Positions 19,622-28,017 of a stretch of 64,000 nucleotides of DNA are shown here, piece by piece. The DNA comes from Burkholderiales bacterium (GTDB lineage: Bacteria; Pseudomonadota; Gammaproteobacteria; Burkholderiales; Burkholderiaceae_C). Below the pieces are notes generated by a model. That model had not been told where the DNA came from and did no database searches. It saw only the letters and a list, made by a program, of their open reading frames with translations. The stretch is from positions 46,425-110,424 of the forward strand of contig JAGWTU010000015.1 in the NCBI GenBank assembly GCA_028868825.1. Reading direction: 5' to 3'. Position 1 is the stretch's first letter. Every line of letters starts with the position of its first letter. The position numbers were made by a program, and so were the translations under genes.

Positions 19622-20125
19622 TCATAACCCGCGCTGCGCCAACTCATCCTTGAGCTCGAAATACCAGCCCCGCAGCGTCTCCGCGCTGACCTTTCGGCCG
19701 CGCATCGGGACAGGTCGGCCCAGCGGATCCGCCTTTCGCTCGGCCTGGAGGCTCTCGAGTTGGTGCGCCGCCTCCGCGGTCGCCGCATCGACGGCCATGC
19801 TGGCTTCCTTGACCAGCGCTGCGACCATCGCGGCGCCGCGTAGCTTGTCGTCGTGGCTCCACGCGCGTGGGCCAGGCTTCTTGAGGTGAAAGGCCTTGTT
19901 GGCGTCGACTCCTGCCGCCATGCGCGAAAGCGCGCGCGCCAGGTAGTTGCGCACGTTCGGCGGCACGGGCAGGGGCTCGCCGGTCTGGGGGTGCACGTTG
20001 TTCGTCGCCAGCAGCACGGCGATGGTGTGGAGCGCATCGCGCGCCGCAATCACATCGCCGGACTCAGCGCGCGCCAAGCAGTCGGAAAACGGCTCCGTCC
20101 AGTCGCTGGGCGCGGCGTTGCTCAT
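19622..20125 (-). CDS. Hypothetical protein of the element
   Basis: 167 residues from the ATG at 20125 (MSNAAPSDWTEPFSD). Helical: ARDALHTIAVLLATNNVHP, NVRNYLARALSRMAAGVDA, AAMVAALVKEASMAVDAAT, ETLRGWYFELKDELAQRGL. The phrase NYLARALSRMAAG and the downstream basic segment recall uncharacterised phage regulators, but I cannot name a family. The start overlaps the stop of the upstream gene (ATGA). The 114 bp between it and the AlpA-like gene hold no obvious gene and may contain that gene's promoter. Confidence 0.55.
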   Translation of the reverse strand: MSNAAPSDWTEPFSDCLARAESGDVIAARDALHTIAVLLATNNVHPQTGEPLPVPPNVRNYLARALSRMAAGVDANKAFHLKKPGPRAWSHDDKLRGAAMVAALVKEASMAVDAATAEAAHQLESLQAERKADPLGRPVPMRGRKVSAETLRGWYFELKDELAQRGL

Positions 20126-20403
20126 GCTGCGGCCCGGTCGCCCGCGTGTGCTGCGCGCCCGGCAGGCGCTGCGCGGTGTCGTCGCGTGAATGCGACGGCC
20201 GCCGCCGCGCCCGGCATCGGCTCGAGGTCTTCCGGCCACGCCTGCCAGCGCAGCTCGGGCCGGGCGGCCCAGTCCTCGCCGATCTTGCCGACGACGACCA
20301 TGCCGACCGTGACGGCGTCGATGTCGAGCTGCACGAGGCTGTCAACGCCTCCGGCCTCGCGCCAGCGGCCGGGCAGCGCGCGGGGTGAGGCGGGGCTACA
20401 CAT
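20122..20403 (-). CDS. Small hypothetical protein of the element
   Basis: 93 residues. The start at 20403 is set by a strong AGGAGG seven bases upstream. Core DSLVQLDIDAVTVGMVVVGK then GEDWAARPELRWQAWPEDL suggests a small alpha/beta domain; the C terminus is Ala/Arg-rich. The 5' end overlaps the gene above by 8 bases and the 3' end overlaps the next start. Confidence 0.55.
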   Translation of the reverse strand: MCSPASPRALPGRWREAGGVDSLVQLDIDAVTVGMVVVGKIGEDWAARPELRWQAWPEDLEPMPGAAAAVAFTRRHRAAPAGRAAHAGDRAAA

Positions 20404-21124
20404 GGCGCGCCTCCTGAGCCTGGCCACCGGTATGCACGGCCCAGCCGGCGGGCAGCGGGCGACGCACTGCTGCAGGTTTGCGACATTCACTCGGCCGGTG
20501 CGGCGGGGGCGAACCGACTGGGCGCAACCTGTCGAGACGCGCCGGCCGGGGCAGAGATTCCACCTCAGCCAACCACTCCCGAGAGCGGCGGTCGAACTCC
20601 GCGATGCGGCGCTCAGACTCGACTTCGGACACGACGATGCTGACGCGGTAAGTAGAAGCGGACGCGCGCTCGACGCAGCGGGCGCCTGGCAATCTCGTCG
20701 CAGGGCATACCGCAGTCGGCGGACCTCCCAGGACTGACCCATCAGGTAGCACTTGCACGCGCACTTTGCGCATACCCGGCTTCCCAGGAAAGTGGTCGAT
20801 ATGCACGAGTCCGGCGGCGGCCAGTGCTTCTGCCCTCCCGCGGTATTCGTCATGCCACAGGTTCGCTCGCCGCCGGACTCCTTCGATCGGATCCGACCAT
20901 GAGACATCGCGACTCGGCGACTCGGGCCAGCCCGGGAAGCTCACGACCGCCAGGAACAGCCCTTTGAGCCAATGCGTGACCTTGACGTCATAGCCGCGCG
21001 GGTCCTTCGTTCTGAGCCGCAGATGGCAACCCAGTTCGCCCGGGAAGGCCTCACCCACGCCAATCCCGAGGGCCTGCAACGCCGCCTTGGTGCCACCATA
21101 TGCATCGGCCCAGTCCCAGCGCAT
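20396..21124 (-). CDS. Hypothetical protein of the element
   Basis: 242 residues. The N-terminal half (MRWDWADAYGGTKAALQALG, KVTHWLKGLFLAVVSFPGWP) and AEALAAAGLVHIDHFPGKPG, followed by the RKVRVQVLPDG strand, look folded, with a helix-helix-wing pattern that could bind DNA; the last 70 residues are Arg/Pro-rich. No ribosome site precedes the ATG at 21124, but TATATC lies close upstream, so a leaderless message is possible. No family recognised. Confidence 0.5.
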   Translation of the reverse strand: MRWDWADAYGGTKAALQALGIGVGEAFPGELGCHLRLRTKDPRGYDVKVTHWLKGLFLAVVSFPGWPESPSRDVSWSDPIEGVRRRANLWHDEYRGRAEALAAAGLVHIDHFPGKPGMRKVRVQVLPDGSVLGGPPTAVCPATRLPGARCVERASASTYRVSIVVSEVESERRIAEFDRRSREWLAEVESLPRPARLDRLRPVGSPPPHRPSECRKPAAVRRPLPAGWAVHTGGQAQEARHV

Positions 21125-21140
21125 GTACTAGACGGATATA

Positions 21141-21572
21141 TCAACCACGATCGACCCCCCGTACCTTCGCGCCCAGATCGAGCGCGTTGTCGCCCAGCGA
21201 ATAGGACAGGCCGGCAGCGACGCGGATCAGGCGCTTGATCTCGCCGACATCGTCGTACTGAACCGCGCCGTCGTCGTTCATCGCTTCGTCGATGCGCGCC
21301 CCGGCCGCGTTCAGGAGCGCCCACACGTTGTAGGCCTGGTCTGCGAGCTTGTTGCCCGCGCCATTGACGCGTTCGACGGTGACGGCGGCGGCCGGCGCCG
21401 CGGACGGCGCGCCGGCCTGGGATGCCTCGAGCGCGCTATCGAGCTTGCCCATCACGATCGCGGCCTCGGCTCGGGCGGCCGCGAGGCTGGCGGCGGGGCC
21501 GTCAGCGGCGGCCCGTGCGCGGGTGGTCGGTGCAGCGGCCTTGCCGGTGCTGGTATGGTTTCGGGAGGTCAT
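21141..21572 (-). CDS. Hypothetical protein next to the integrase
   Basis: 143 residues; Ala-rich low-complexity N terminus, then LADQAYNVWALLNAAGARID and IKRLIRVAAGLSYSLGDNAL, two helices with a conserved look. AAGGAA precedes the ATG. Unknown role. The 123 bp between this start and the integrase stop carry no gene that I can see. Confidence 0.55.
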   Translation of the reverse strand: MTSRNHTSTGKAAAPTTRARAAADGPAASLAAARAEAAIVMGKLDSALEASQAGAPSAAPAAAVTVERVNGAGNKLADQAYNVWALLNAAGARIDEAMNDDGAVQYDDVGEIKRLIRVAAGLSYSLGDNALDLGAKVRGVDRG

Positions 21573-21695
21573 TGCGCGGTTCCTTTCGTGGTTGCGCGTG
21601 GTGGCTTAGGTCGGTCGGGTGGTAATGACACCCGGCCGGCCGCCTTGCCGCGGGACCGCCGCGGCGCCGGTTGCCCGAAACCTCGGGCGGGGTTC

Positions 21696-22928
21696 TCACG
21701 CCGCGCGCAGGGGGATCACTTCCCCTCCGGCGGCGAGCTTTTCGACGTAGTCGGCCAAGAACTGCAGCGCCCGCTTCCGCTCGGGCGCCAGCTCCATGTG
21801 GCTGTACGCGGCCACGGTGGCGTTCTTCTCAGAGTGGGCCAGCAGCAGCTCGACAACGTCGCGGCCGAAGCCGTGCTCCCGTAGCAGCGTCGCCGCCGTG
21901 CTGCGCGTGCCGTGCGGGCTGAAGTCCGGCACCCCGAAGTCGATCCGCTTGAAAAAGTGGTTCAAGGTCACGTCGCCCATGGGCACGCTGCCCCGGAAGA
22001 TCGACGGGAAGACGTACTCCCCATGTCCCGTGAGTTGGTACACCTGACGCAGCAGTTCCACGGCCTGCGTCGACAGGAACACCCGATGGGGCTTGCCCAT
22101 CTTCATGCGCTCGGCCGGGATATCCCACTGGCCGGCATCGAGGTCGAACTCCGGCCACTTGGACCGCAGTAGTTCGCTCTTCCGGGTCATTGTCAGCAGC
22201 AGCAGCCGGGACGCTGCGATCGTGGTCGCGTGGGCCCCCTGCTCGCCCAGTTGACGCCAGAACCGGGCCAGCTCTTTCTCGCTCAGGTGGCGGTGATGCT
22301 CGACGCCCGGACGCGCGATGCTCCCGCGTAGGGGTTGTGCCGGGTTCGTCTCGACCAGCAGCTTGCGAATGGCGTAGTTGAAGATCTGCTGGATGATGAC
22401 CCGGATGCGCTCGGCGGTTACAGCGGTGTCCTGTCGCTTTTCGATGATGGCGAGCACGTCGGCCGGCGTCACCTTGTCCAGCGCGCGGTCGCCGATGGCC
22501 GGGTACACGTACGAGTCGAGCCAGCGGGCGATTTGCGCGCGGTAGGTCTCCGACCGTGCGAAGAGGGTTTCACGGATCCACCGCTGAGCGAAGGCGCGGA
22601 AATCGACCGACCGCGCCTCGACCGCGCGCCGTTCGGCCGCCTCTTGCTGCTTGGCCCTGGCCGGGCTGTCACCCTTGTGCAGCTGCTCGCGCAGCGCCTC
22701 GTGACGGTCGCGAGCATCCTTGATGCTGATCGACGGGTACTGCCCGATCGTCACTTTTTCGCGTCGTCCGTCGCGGTGGTACTTGAACCGCCAGACCTTC
22801 GAGCCGCCCGGGAGGATGTCGATGTACAGCCCGCCGCCGTCCGTCAAGGCGTAGGCCTTTTCCCGGGGCTTGGCGTTGTCGATCGCTGCCGGCTTCAGCG
22901 TGTAGTTGACGTGTCGCTTCTGGGCCAT
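21696..22928 (-). CDS. int: Tyrosine integrase (P4-type)
   Basis: Site-specific recombinase that inserts and excises the element. 410 residues from the ATG at 22928 (AGGTG five bases upstream). N-terminal DUF4102-type arm-binding domain (GGGLYIDILPGGSKVWRFKY, EKVTIGQYPSISIKDARDR), core-binding domain (YVYPAIGDRALDKVTPADVL) and catalytic domain. The active-site set is present: Arg in LTMTRKSELLRSKW, His-x-x-Arg in SPHGTRSTAATLL, His in LLLAHSEKN and the nucleophile Tyr in VAAYSHM. The gene lies 34 bp from the right att repeat, the usual int-att arrangement. Confidence 0.95.
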   Translation of the reverse strand: MAQKRHVNYTLKPAAIDNAKPREKAYALTDGGGLYIDILPGGSKVWRFKYHRDGRREKVTIGQYPSISIKDARDRHEALREQLHKGDSPARAKQQEAAERRAVEARSVDFRAFAQRWIRETLFARSETYRAQIARWLDSYVYPAIGDRALDKVTPADVLAIIEKRQDTAVTAERIRVIIQQIFNYAIRKLLVETNPAQPLRGSIARPGVEHHRHLSEKELARFWRQLGEQGAHATTIAASRLLLLTMTRKSELLRSKWPEFDLDAGQWDIPAERMKMGKPHRVFLSTQAVELLRQVYQLTGHGEYVFPSIFRGSVPMGDVTLNHFFKRIDFGVPDFSPHGTRSTAATLLREHGFGRDVVELLLAHSEKNATVAAYSHMELAPERKRALQFLADYVEKLAAGGEVIPLRAA

Positions 22929-22941
22929 CGTGTCACCTGGC

Positions 22942-22968
22942 GGGGCCATGGAAATTGTCCATGGCCCC
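22942..22968. repeat. Inverted repeat with 7-bp spacer beside attR, probable integrase core site
   Basis: Arms GGGGCCATGG (22942-22951) and CCATGGCCCC (22959-22968) are perfectly inverted around a 7-bp spacer, AAATTGT. This is the geometry of tyrosine-recombinase core-binding sites. A third, shorter copy of the arm (catggcccc) follows in the att repeat. Confidence 0.65.
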
Positions 22969-22985
22969 GATCATGGCCCCGTTCT
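22962..22985. repeat. Right attachment-site repeat (attR candidate)
   Basis: Partner of 9714-9737. Lies between the integrase start and the icd terminator, in intergenic host DNA 105 bp beyond the icd stop codon, so icd itself is not interrupted. Confidence 0.7.
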
Positions 22986-23023
22986 AGGGTGATGTCAATC
23001 GACAAGAGTCGACAGCAGGCGAG

Positions 23024-23057
23024 AAAAAACCCCAGTCGAATCAACGATCTGGGGTTT
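23024..23057 (-). terminator. Rho-independent terminator of icd
   Basis: Arms aaaccccag (23027-23035) and ctggggttt (23049-23057) pair perfectly around a 13-base loop. On the minus strand the stem is followed by a run of T (complement of the A run 23024-23029), 34 bases after the icd stop. Confidence 0.9.
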
Positions 23058-23090
23058 CCGGTTGATGCCAGGCGATTCCTGGCAACCCCG

Positions 23091-24344
<1,254 letters not shown>

Positions 24345-24442
24345 GTGATCGATCTCCCGGATCGCCGGCGGTGCATCCGCCGTGGCGTGGTCCAACCGGA
24401 AATTCTAGTTCAGCGCCCTCTGGGGGCGACGCCCTGCGGCGC

Positions 24443-25141
24443 TCAGAGCGTGCGGCAGAAAGCGGCCACGCGCGGCCACCAGTCGTGCCCCAGCGCCCAC
24501 ACCGACGCCACCGCCAGCAGCGCGCCGCCGCCGCGCGTGGCCCAGGCCTCGCGGCCGCGTGCCTGCCCCCCCGCGAGCAGCCGGCGCCAGATCCAGGGCG
24601 CGAGCAGCAGACCCGGCGCCGAGGCGAGCGCGAAGCCGGCCATCGCCGCGGCGCCGGTGGCGGCACCGTTGCCCATCGCCGCCACCAACAGTGCCGATTG
24701 CAGCAGCGCGCAGGGCCAGGCAACCCAGAGCGCGCCGGCCGCGCCGGCGCGAACCATGGGTGGAATGGCGCCACGCGACGCAGCCTGGGTCGACAGGTCA
24801 GTCGGCGCCGCCGGCTGCCGCCCGAGCGCCGCCATCCAATCCGGCTGGCGCCCGCGCAGCAGCAGCCACAGCCCCAGCGCCAGCGCAGCGGCATGCAGCA
24901 GCGCCCAGGCCGGCCGCAGCGCCGGGCTCACGCGCGACCAGTCGCCGAGCGTCGAGACGCTGGCCGCGGCCAGCCCCCCGACAGCCGCGTAGCCGGACAG
25001 ACGGGCGAACTGGAAGGCGAGCGTGGCGCGCATGCCGCCGCGCCCGACGGCGGCGGCGCAGGGTGCCGCGCACATCACGGTGCAATGCGGCGCGCCGGCC
25101 AGGCCCAACAGCGTGGCGCTGACGATCAGAGTGAGGTCCAC
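24443..25141 (-). CDS. TauE/SafE-like membrane protein (DsbD-like family) linked to cbb3 oxidase
   Basis: 232 residues with about six membrane segments, from GTG at 25141, two bases after the hemN stop. Opening LIVSATLLGLAGAPHCTVMC contains the GxxHCxxMC motif of the SafE/CcoH-neighbour family, in which the His and two Cys are thought to handle copper; LLHAAALALGLWLLLRG, GALWVAWPCALLQSALLVA and AMAGFALASAPGLLLAPWIW are membrane helices. Proteins of this family next to cbb3 genes are often called sulfite exporters, but a copper or redox role in oxidase assembly is more likely here, given the cotranscription with hemN and the nearby cco genes. Confidence 0.75.
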   Translation of the reverse strand: MDLTLIVSATLLGLAGAPHCTVMCAAPCAAAVGRGGMRATLAFQFARLSGYAAVGGLAAASVSTLGDWSRVSPALRPAWALLHAAALALGLWLLLRGRQPDWMAALGRQPAAPTDLSTQAASRGAIPPMVRAGAAGALWVAWPCALLQSALLVAAMGNGAATGAAAMAGFALASAPGLLLAPWIWRRLLAGGQARGREAWATRGGGALLAVASVWALGHDWWPRVAAFCRTL

Positions 25142-25143
25142 CC

Positions 25144-26559
25144 CTAGATGATGCGCGAGAAGCGCTCCCGGACGCGGTCGGCCTGCAAGTTGCGGTCGAA
25201 GGTCATCGCCACGGCGCGCACGAAGTACCAGCCCAGGGCGGTGACCTGGATCGAGCTGCCGTTGACCTCGCAAAGCCCGAGTTCCTGCAGCGGCGCCAGG
25301 CGTTCGAGTTCGGGGGCGAAGGTCTCCTTGAACCTGATCAGATGCGCCAGCTCGATCGACTCGTAATCGACCCGCCCCTGGCACATCAGCGCCATGATGA
25401 CGGCGCGGCGCAGCAGGTCGTCGCGCGTCAGCGCCAGCCCGCGCACGATCGGGAACTCGTCGTGGGCGAGCGCGTCCTGGTATTCGACGAGCGTCTTCGC
25501 GTTCTGGCTGTAGGTCGCGCCGACGCGGCCGATGCCCGAGACGCCGAGGCTGATGAGGTCGCAATCGGGCTGCGTCGTGTAGCCCTGGAAGTTGCGGTGC
25601 AGCCGCCCCTGGCGCTTGGCGATGGCCAGCGCGTCGCCGGGCAGCGCGAAATGGTCCATGCCGATGTAGACGTAGCCCGCGGCGCCGAAGCCGGCCAGCC
25701 CCGCGCGCAGCATGCCGATGCGCTGCTCGGGCGTGGGCAGCGCCGCGCTGTCGATGCGGCGCTGCGGCTTGAAGCGCGCCGGCAGGTGGGCATAGGCGTA
25801 GAGCGCAATGCGCGTCGGCCGCAGCTCGGCGATCTGCGCGATCGTGCGCTTGAACGATTCCGGCGTCTGTTTGGGCAGGCCGTAGATGAGGTCGGCGTTG
25901 ATCGACTCGAAGCGCAGGGCGCGCGCCTCGGCGACGAGCTCGGCCACGCTCTCGTAGCTCTGCACCCGGTGCACGGCGAGCTGGACATCGGGGTCGAAGT
26001 CCTGGATGCCGAAGCTGATGCGGTTGAAGCCGATGGCGGCCAGATGGCGCAGCCGCTCGCGCGAGGCGGTGCGCGGGTCGACCTCGATCGAGATCTCGGC
26101 ACCGTCGATCGGCTTGAACGCGCCGCGCAGCATCGTCATCAGGTCGGCGAGCTCGCCGTCGTCGAGGAAGGTCGGCGTGCCGCCACCCAGATGCAGCTGC
26201 GACAACGGCTGCACGCGACCGAGTTCGGCGGCGTGCAGCGCGATCTCCTTCTCGATCAGCGCCAGGTACTCGCGGCCGCGACTGTGGTGCTTGGTGATGA
26301 TCTTGTTGCAGGCGCAGTAGTAACAGAGCGAGTCGCAGAACGGGATGTGGACATAAAGCGACAGCGGCGGCGCCCCGCCCGCGATCGCGCCCTCGGCGCG
26401 CTGGCGCAGCGCCTGGCGGTATTCGGCCGGCCCGAAGGCCTCGACGAAGCGGTCTGCCGTGGGGTAGGAGGTGTACCGGGGACCCGGCACATCGAGGCGC
26501 TGCAGCATCGCGTCTGTCAGCAGCACTTCGGGATGTTCGATGACGGCAGGAGGATTCAT
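25144..26559 (-). CDS. hemN: Oxygen-independent coproporphyrinogen III oxidase
   Basis: Radical-SAM enzyme converting coproporphyrinogen III to protoporphyrinogen IX without oxygen. 471 residues. The 4Fe-4S motif is HIPFCDSLCYYCACN (CxxxCxxC) near residue 75; VPGPRYTSYPTADRF is the HemN N-terminal signature, LHLGGGTPTFL the SAM-binding Gly stretch, and YTTQPDCDLISLGVSGIG the substrate-site part of genuine HemN. The ATG at 26559 is preceded by a poor ribosome site. An FNR-type box lies 34 bp upstream. Confidence 0.95.
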   Translation of the reverse strand: MNPPAVIEHPEVLLTDAMLQRLDVPGPRYTSYPTADRFVEAFGPAEYRQALRQRAEGAIAGGAPPLSLYVHIPFCDSLCYYCACNKIITKHHSRGREYLALIEKEIALHAAELGRVQPLSQLHLGGGTPTFLDDGELADLMTMLRGAFKPIDGAEISIEVDPRTASRERLRHLAAIGFNRISFGIQDFDPDVQLAVHRVQSYESVAELVAEARALRFESINADLIYGLPKQTPESFKRTIAQIAELRPTRIALYAYAHLPARFKPQRRIDSAALPTPEQRIGMLRAGLAGFGAAGYVYIGMDHFALPGDALAIAKRQGRLHRNFQGYTTQPDCDLISLGVSGIGRVGATYSQNAKTLVEYQDALAHDEFPIVRGLALTRDDLLRRAVIMALMCQGRVDYESIELAHLIRFKETFAPELERLAPLQELGLCEVNGSSIQVTALGWYFVRAVAMTFDRNLQADRVRERFSRII

Positions 26560-26592
26560 CGCGCGACTCTGCCAAACTCCGCCCCGCCTCGT

Positions 26593-26606
26593 TTGACTTT
26601 TCTCAA
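26593..26606. promoter_or_regulatory. FNR/ANR-type box between hemN and fnr
   Basis: TTGAC-TTTT-CTCAA matches the TTGAT-N4-ATCAA dyad at the conserved TTGA/TCAA halves. It lies 34 bp before hemN and 95 bp before fnr, which read away from each other, so it can serve hemN, fnr autoregulation or both. Spacing to a class II start would place hemN transcription at about its own start codon, so the exact promoter is unclear. Confidence 0.75.
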
Positions 26607-26700
26607 GCGGGCACGACGAACACCGGTTCCGGGAACCCATTCGAAAGTCAGCTCCGATGGGCGATACTTGAGCCCCGCCGGGGATGCCGAGCCAGTCCAA

Positions 26701-27447
26701 ATGCAAAACCCTACCCACCCGATACGGCTCGAGCCGTTCAAGGTTGCCTGTTCAGGATGCAACCTGCGCGAGCTCTGCCTGCCCGTGGGCATGTCCACCG
26801 AACAGCTCGACCGGCTCGACGCCATCGTCGCGACCAGGCGCACCGTCGCCCGCGGCGATGCCCTGTTCCACGCCGGCGACGCCTTCGCGTCGCTCTACGC
26901 CGTGCGTACCGGCTTCTTCAAGACCGGCGTGTCGAGCGAGGACGGGCGCGACCAGGTCACCGGCTTCCACATGGCGGGCGAGCTGCTGGGCCTGGACGGC
27001 ATCGGCACCGACCGCCACACCTGCGACGCCGTCGCGCTCGAGGACTCGCAGGTCTGCGTCATCGGCTACCACCAGCTCGAGGACCTCTCGCGCGAGCTCA
27101 CCGACCTGCAGCGCCAGTTCCACCGCATCATGAGCCGCGAGATCGTGCGCGACCATGGCGTGATGCTGCTGCTGGGCAGCATGCGCGCCGAGGAGCGGCT
27201 CGCCGCCTTCCTGCTCAACCTGACGCAGCGGCTGCGCGCGCGCGGCTTCTCGGGCAGCGAGCTCGTGCTGCGCATGACGCGCGAGGAGATCGGCAGCTAC
27301 CTCGGACTCAAGCTCGAGACCGTAAGCCGCGCGTTCTCGAAATTCCAGGACGACGGCCTGCTCGAGGTCAAGCAGCGCCAGATCCGCGTCCTCAACGCCG
27401 ACGCGCTGCAGGCGCTCGTCAACGGCAGCGCCTGCGGCGCGGCCTGA
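26701..27447 (+). CDS. fnr: FNR-type oxygen-sensing transcription regulator
   Basis: Crp/Fnr-family activator that binds DNA when its 4Fe-4S cluster is intact under low oxygen. 248 residues. Cluster ligands: CSGCNLRELC near residues 20-29 gives three Cys, and DRHTCDAVAL near residue 107 the fourth. The beta-roll effector domain is followed by a long dimerisation helix and the HTH MTREEIGSYLGLKLETVSRAF, whose ExxSR recognition helix predicts TTGAT half sites, as found in front of ccoN and hemN. ATG at 26701. Divergent from hemN. Confidence 0.95.
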   Translation: MQNPTHPIRLEPFKVACSGCNLRELCLPVGMSTEQLDRLDAIVATRRTVARGDALFHAGDAFASLYAVRTGFFKTGVSSEDGRDQVTGFHMAGELLGLDGIGTDRHTCDAVALEDSQVCVIGYHQLEDLSRELTDLQRQFHRIMSREIVRDHGVMLLLGSMRAEERLAAFLLNLTQRLRARGFSGSELVLRMTREEIGSYLGLKLETVSRAFSKFQDDGLLEVKQRQIRVLNADALQALVNGSACGAA

Positions 27448-27459
27448 GCGTGCAGCGCT

Positions 27460-27750
27460 TCAGCGCCGGCGCCTGAATCCCGATTCGAAGGCCCGCGAGA
27501 CGGGCTGCGAGTTGATCTCCTCGCCGCTGCGGTCGAGCAGCAGCGTGAGCAGGCAGGCCGCGGCGGTAAGGATCCAGAACCCGAAGAACGCGATCGAGTA
27601 GATCGCCGTGGCCGAGAGGTCGAGGCTGGCGCCGCCCAGCGTGTGCAGCGAGCCGGGGTCGACGCAGGCGAAGACCGCGATCTCGAGCACCCCCGCGACC
27701 ATGAACGCAGGCCAGACGACGGCGGCGGCGCGGCGCGCGGTGCGCTTCAT
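27460..27750 (-). CDS. Small two-helix membrane protein
   Basis: 96 residues with two membrane segments (AAVVWPAFMVAGVLEIAVFA and IAFFGFWILTAAACLLTLLL) and an Arg-rich C terminus. Convergent with fnr, 12 bp apart, and just downstream of the ccoG-ccoH-like end of the oxidase operon on the same strand. Small proteins like this are common at the end of burkholderial cco clusters; function unknown. Confidence 0.6.
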   Translation of the reverse strand: MKRTARRAAAVVWPAFMVAGVLEIAVFACVDPGSLHTLGGASLDLSATAIYSIAFFGFWILTAAACLLTLLLDRSGEEINSQPVSRAFESGFRRRR

Positions 27751-27760
27751 GGGCGCGGTC

Positions 27761-27982
27761 TCAGGGCGCGGCCGGTGCGCCGTGGCTGTGCGGCGTCGAT
27801 GCGGCCTGGGCGCCGGCGCCGACCTCGGGGTCGGGATGCGTGATCGCGATCGCCAGCGTGACGAAGGCGGCGACGACGACGACGGCCGGCCCGCTGATCA
27901 CCAGCCAGACGAGGGGAAACTGCCACCAGCGGCGCGCGCCGTCACCGTCGCTGCCGGCGGGTGGTTTTGCCTTTGAGGTCAT
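27761..27982 (-). CDS. Short FixH/CcoH-like membrane protein
   Basis: 73 residues with one membrane segment (FPLVWLVISGPAVVVVAAFV) after an RRWW motif and a His/Pro-rich tail. The PLVWLVIxGPAxVV pattern is that of the short FixH/CcoH-like proteins that follow ccoG in Burkholderiales; CcoH helps assemble and stabilise the cbb3 complex. It lacks the periplasmic domain of full-length FixH, so equivalence is an inference from position and the membrane segment. Confidence 0.65.
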   Translation of the reverse strand: MTSKAKPPAGSDGDGARRWWQFPLVWLVISGPAVVVVAAFVTLAIAITHPDPEVGAGAQAASTPHSHGAPAAP

Positions 27983-28017
27983 CGGTCTCTCCGAAAAACA
28001 AGTAGGTGCGCAGCGGA

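Larger units (their letters stand above)
9714..22985. mobile_element. Integrated prophage-like element or phage satellite between cspD and icd
   Basis: A 13.3-kb block interrupts the conserved cspD-icd neighbourhood. It is bounded by a 24-bp repeat (9714-9737 and 22962-22985; 22 of 24 bases alike), has a tyrosine integrase reading inward from its right end, and nearly all of its genes lie on the minus strand. Order in the direction of transcription: integrase, unknown genes, AlpA-like regulator, DnaT-like protein, helicase, small unknown genes, baseplate-hub-like protein, coiled-coil protein, tape measure, HTH protein, HGG-motif protein. I recognise no major capsid, portal, terminase, head-tail connector, tail tube, sheath, endolysin or holin. 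The genes that are present are full length and coupled by short overlaps, so this does not look like random decay; either a satellite that uses a helper phage or a prophage with one large deletion is possible. Confidence 0.85.

Noticed and set aside
24443..25141. Plain sulfite exporter assignment for the six-helix membrane protein
   Set aside because: The His-Cys-Met-Cys motif and its cotranscription with hemN beside the cco cluster fit metal handling for oxidase assembly better.
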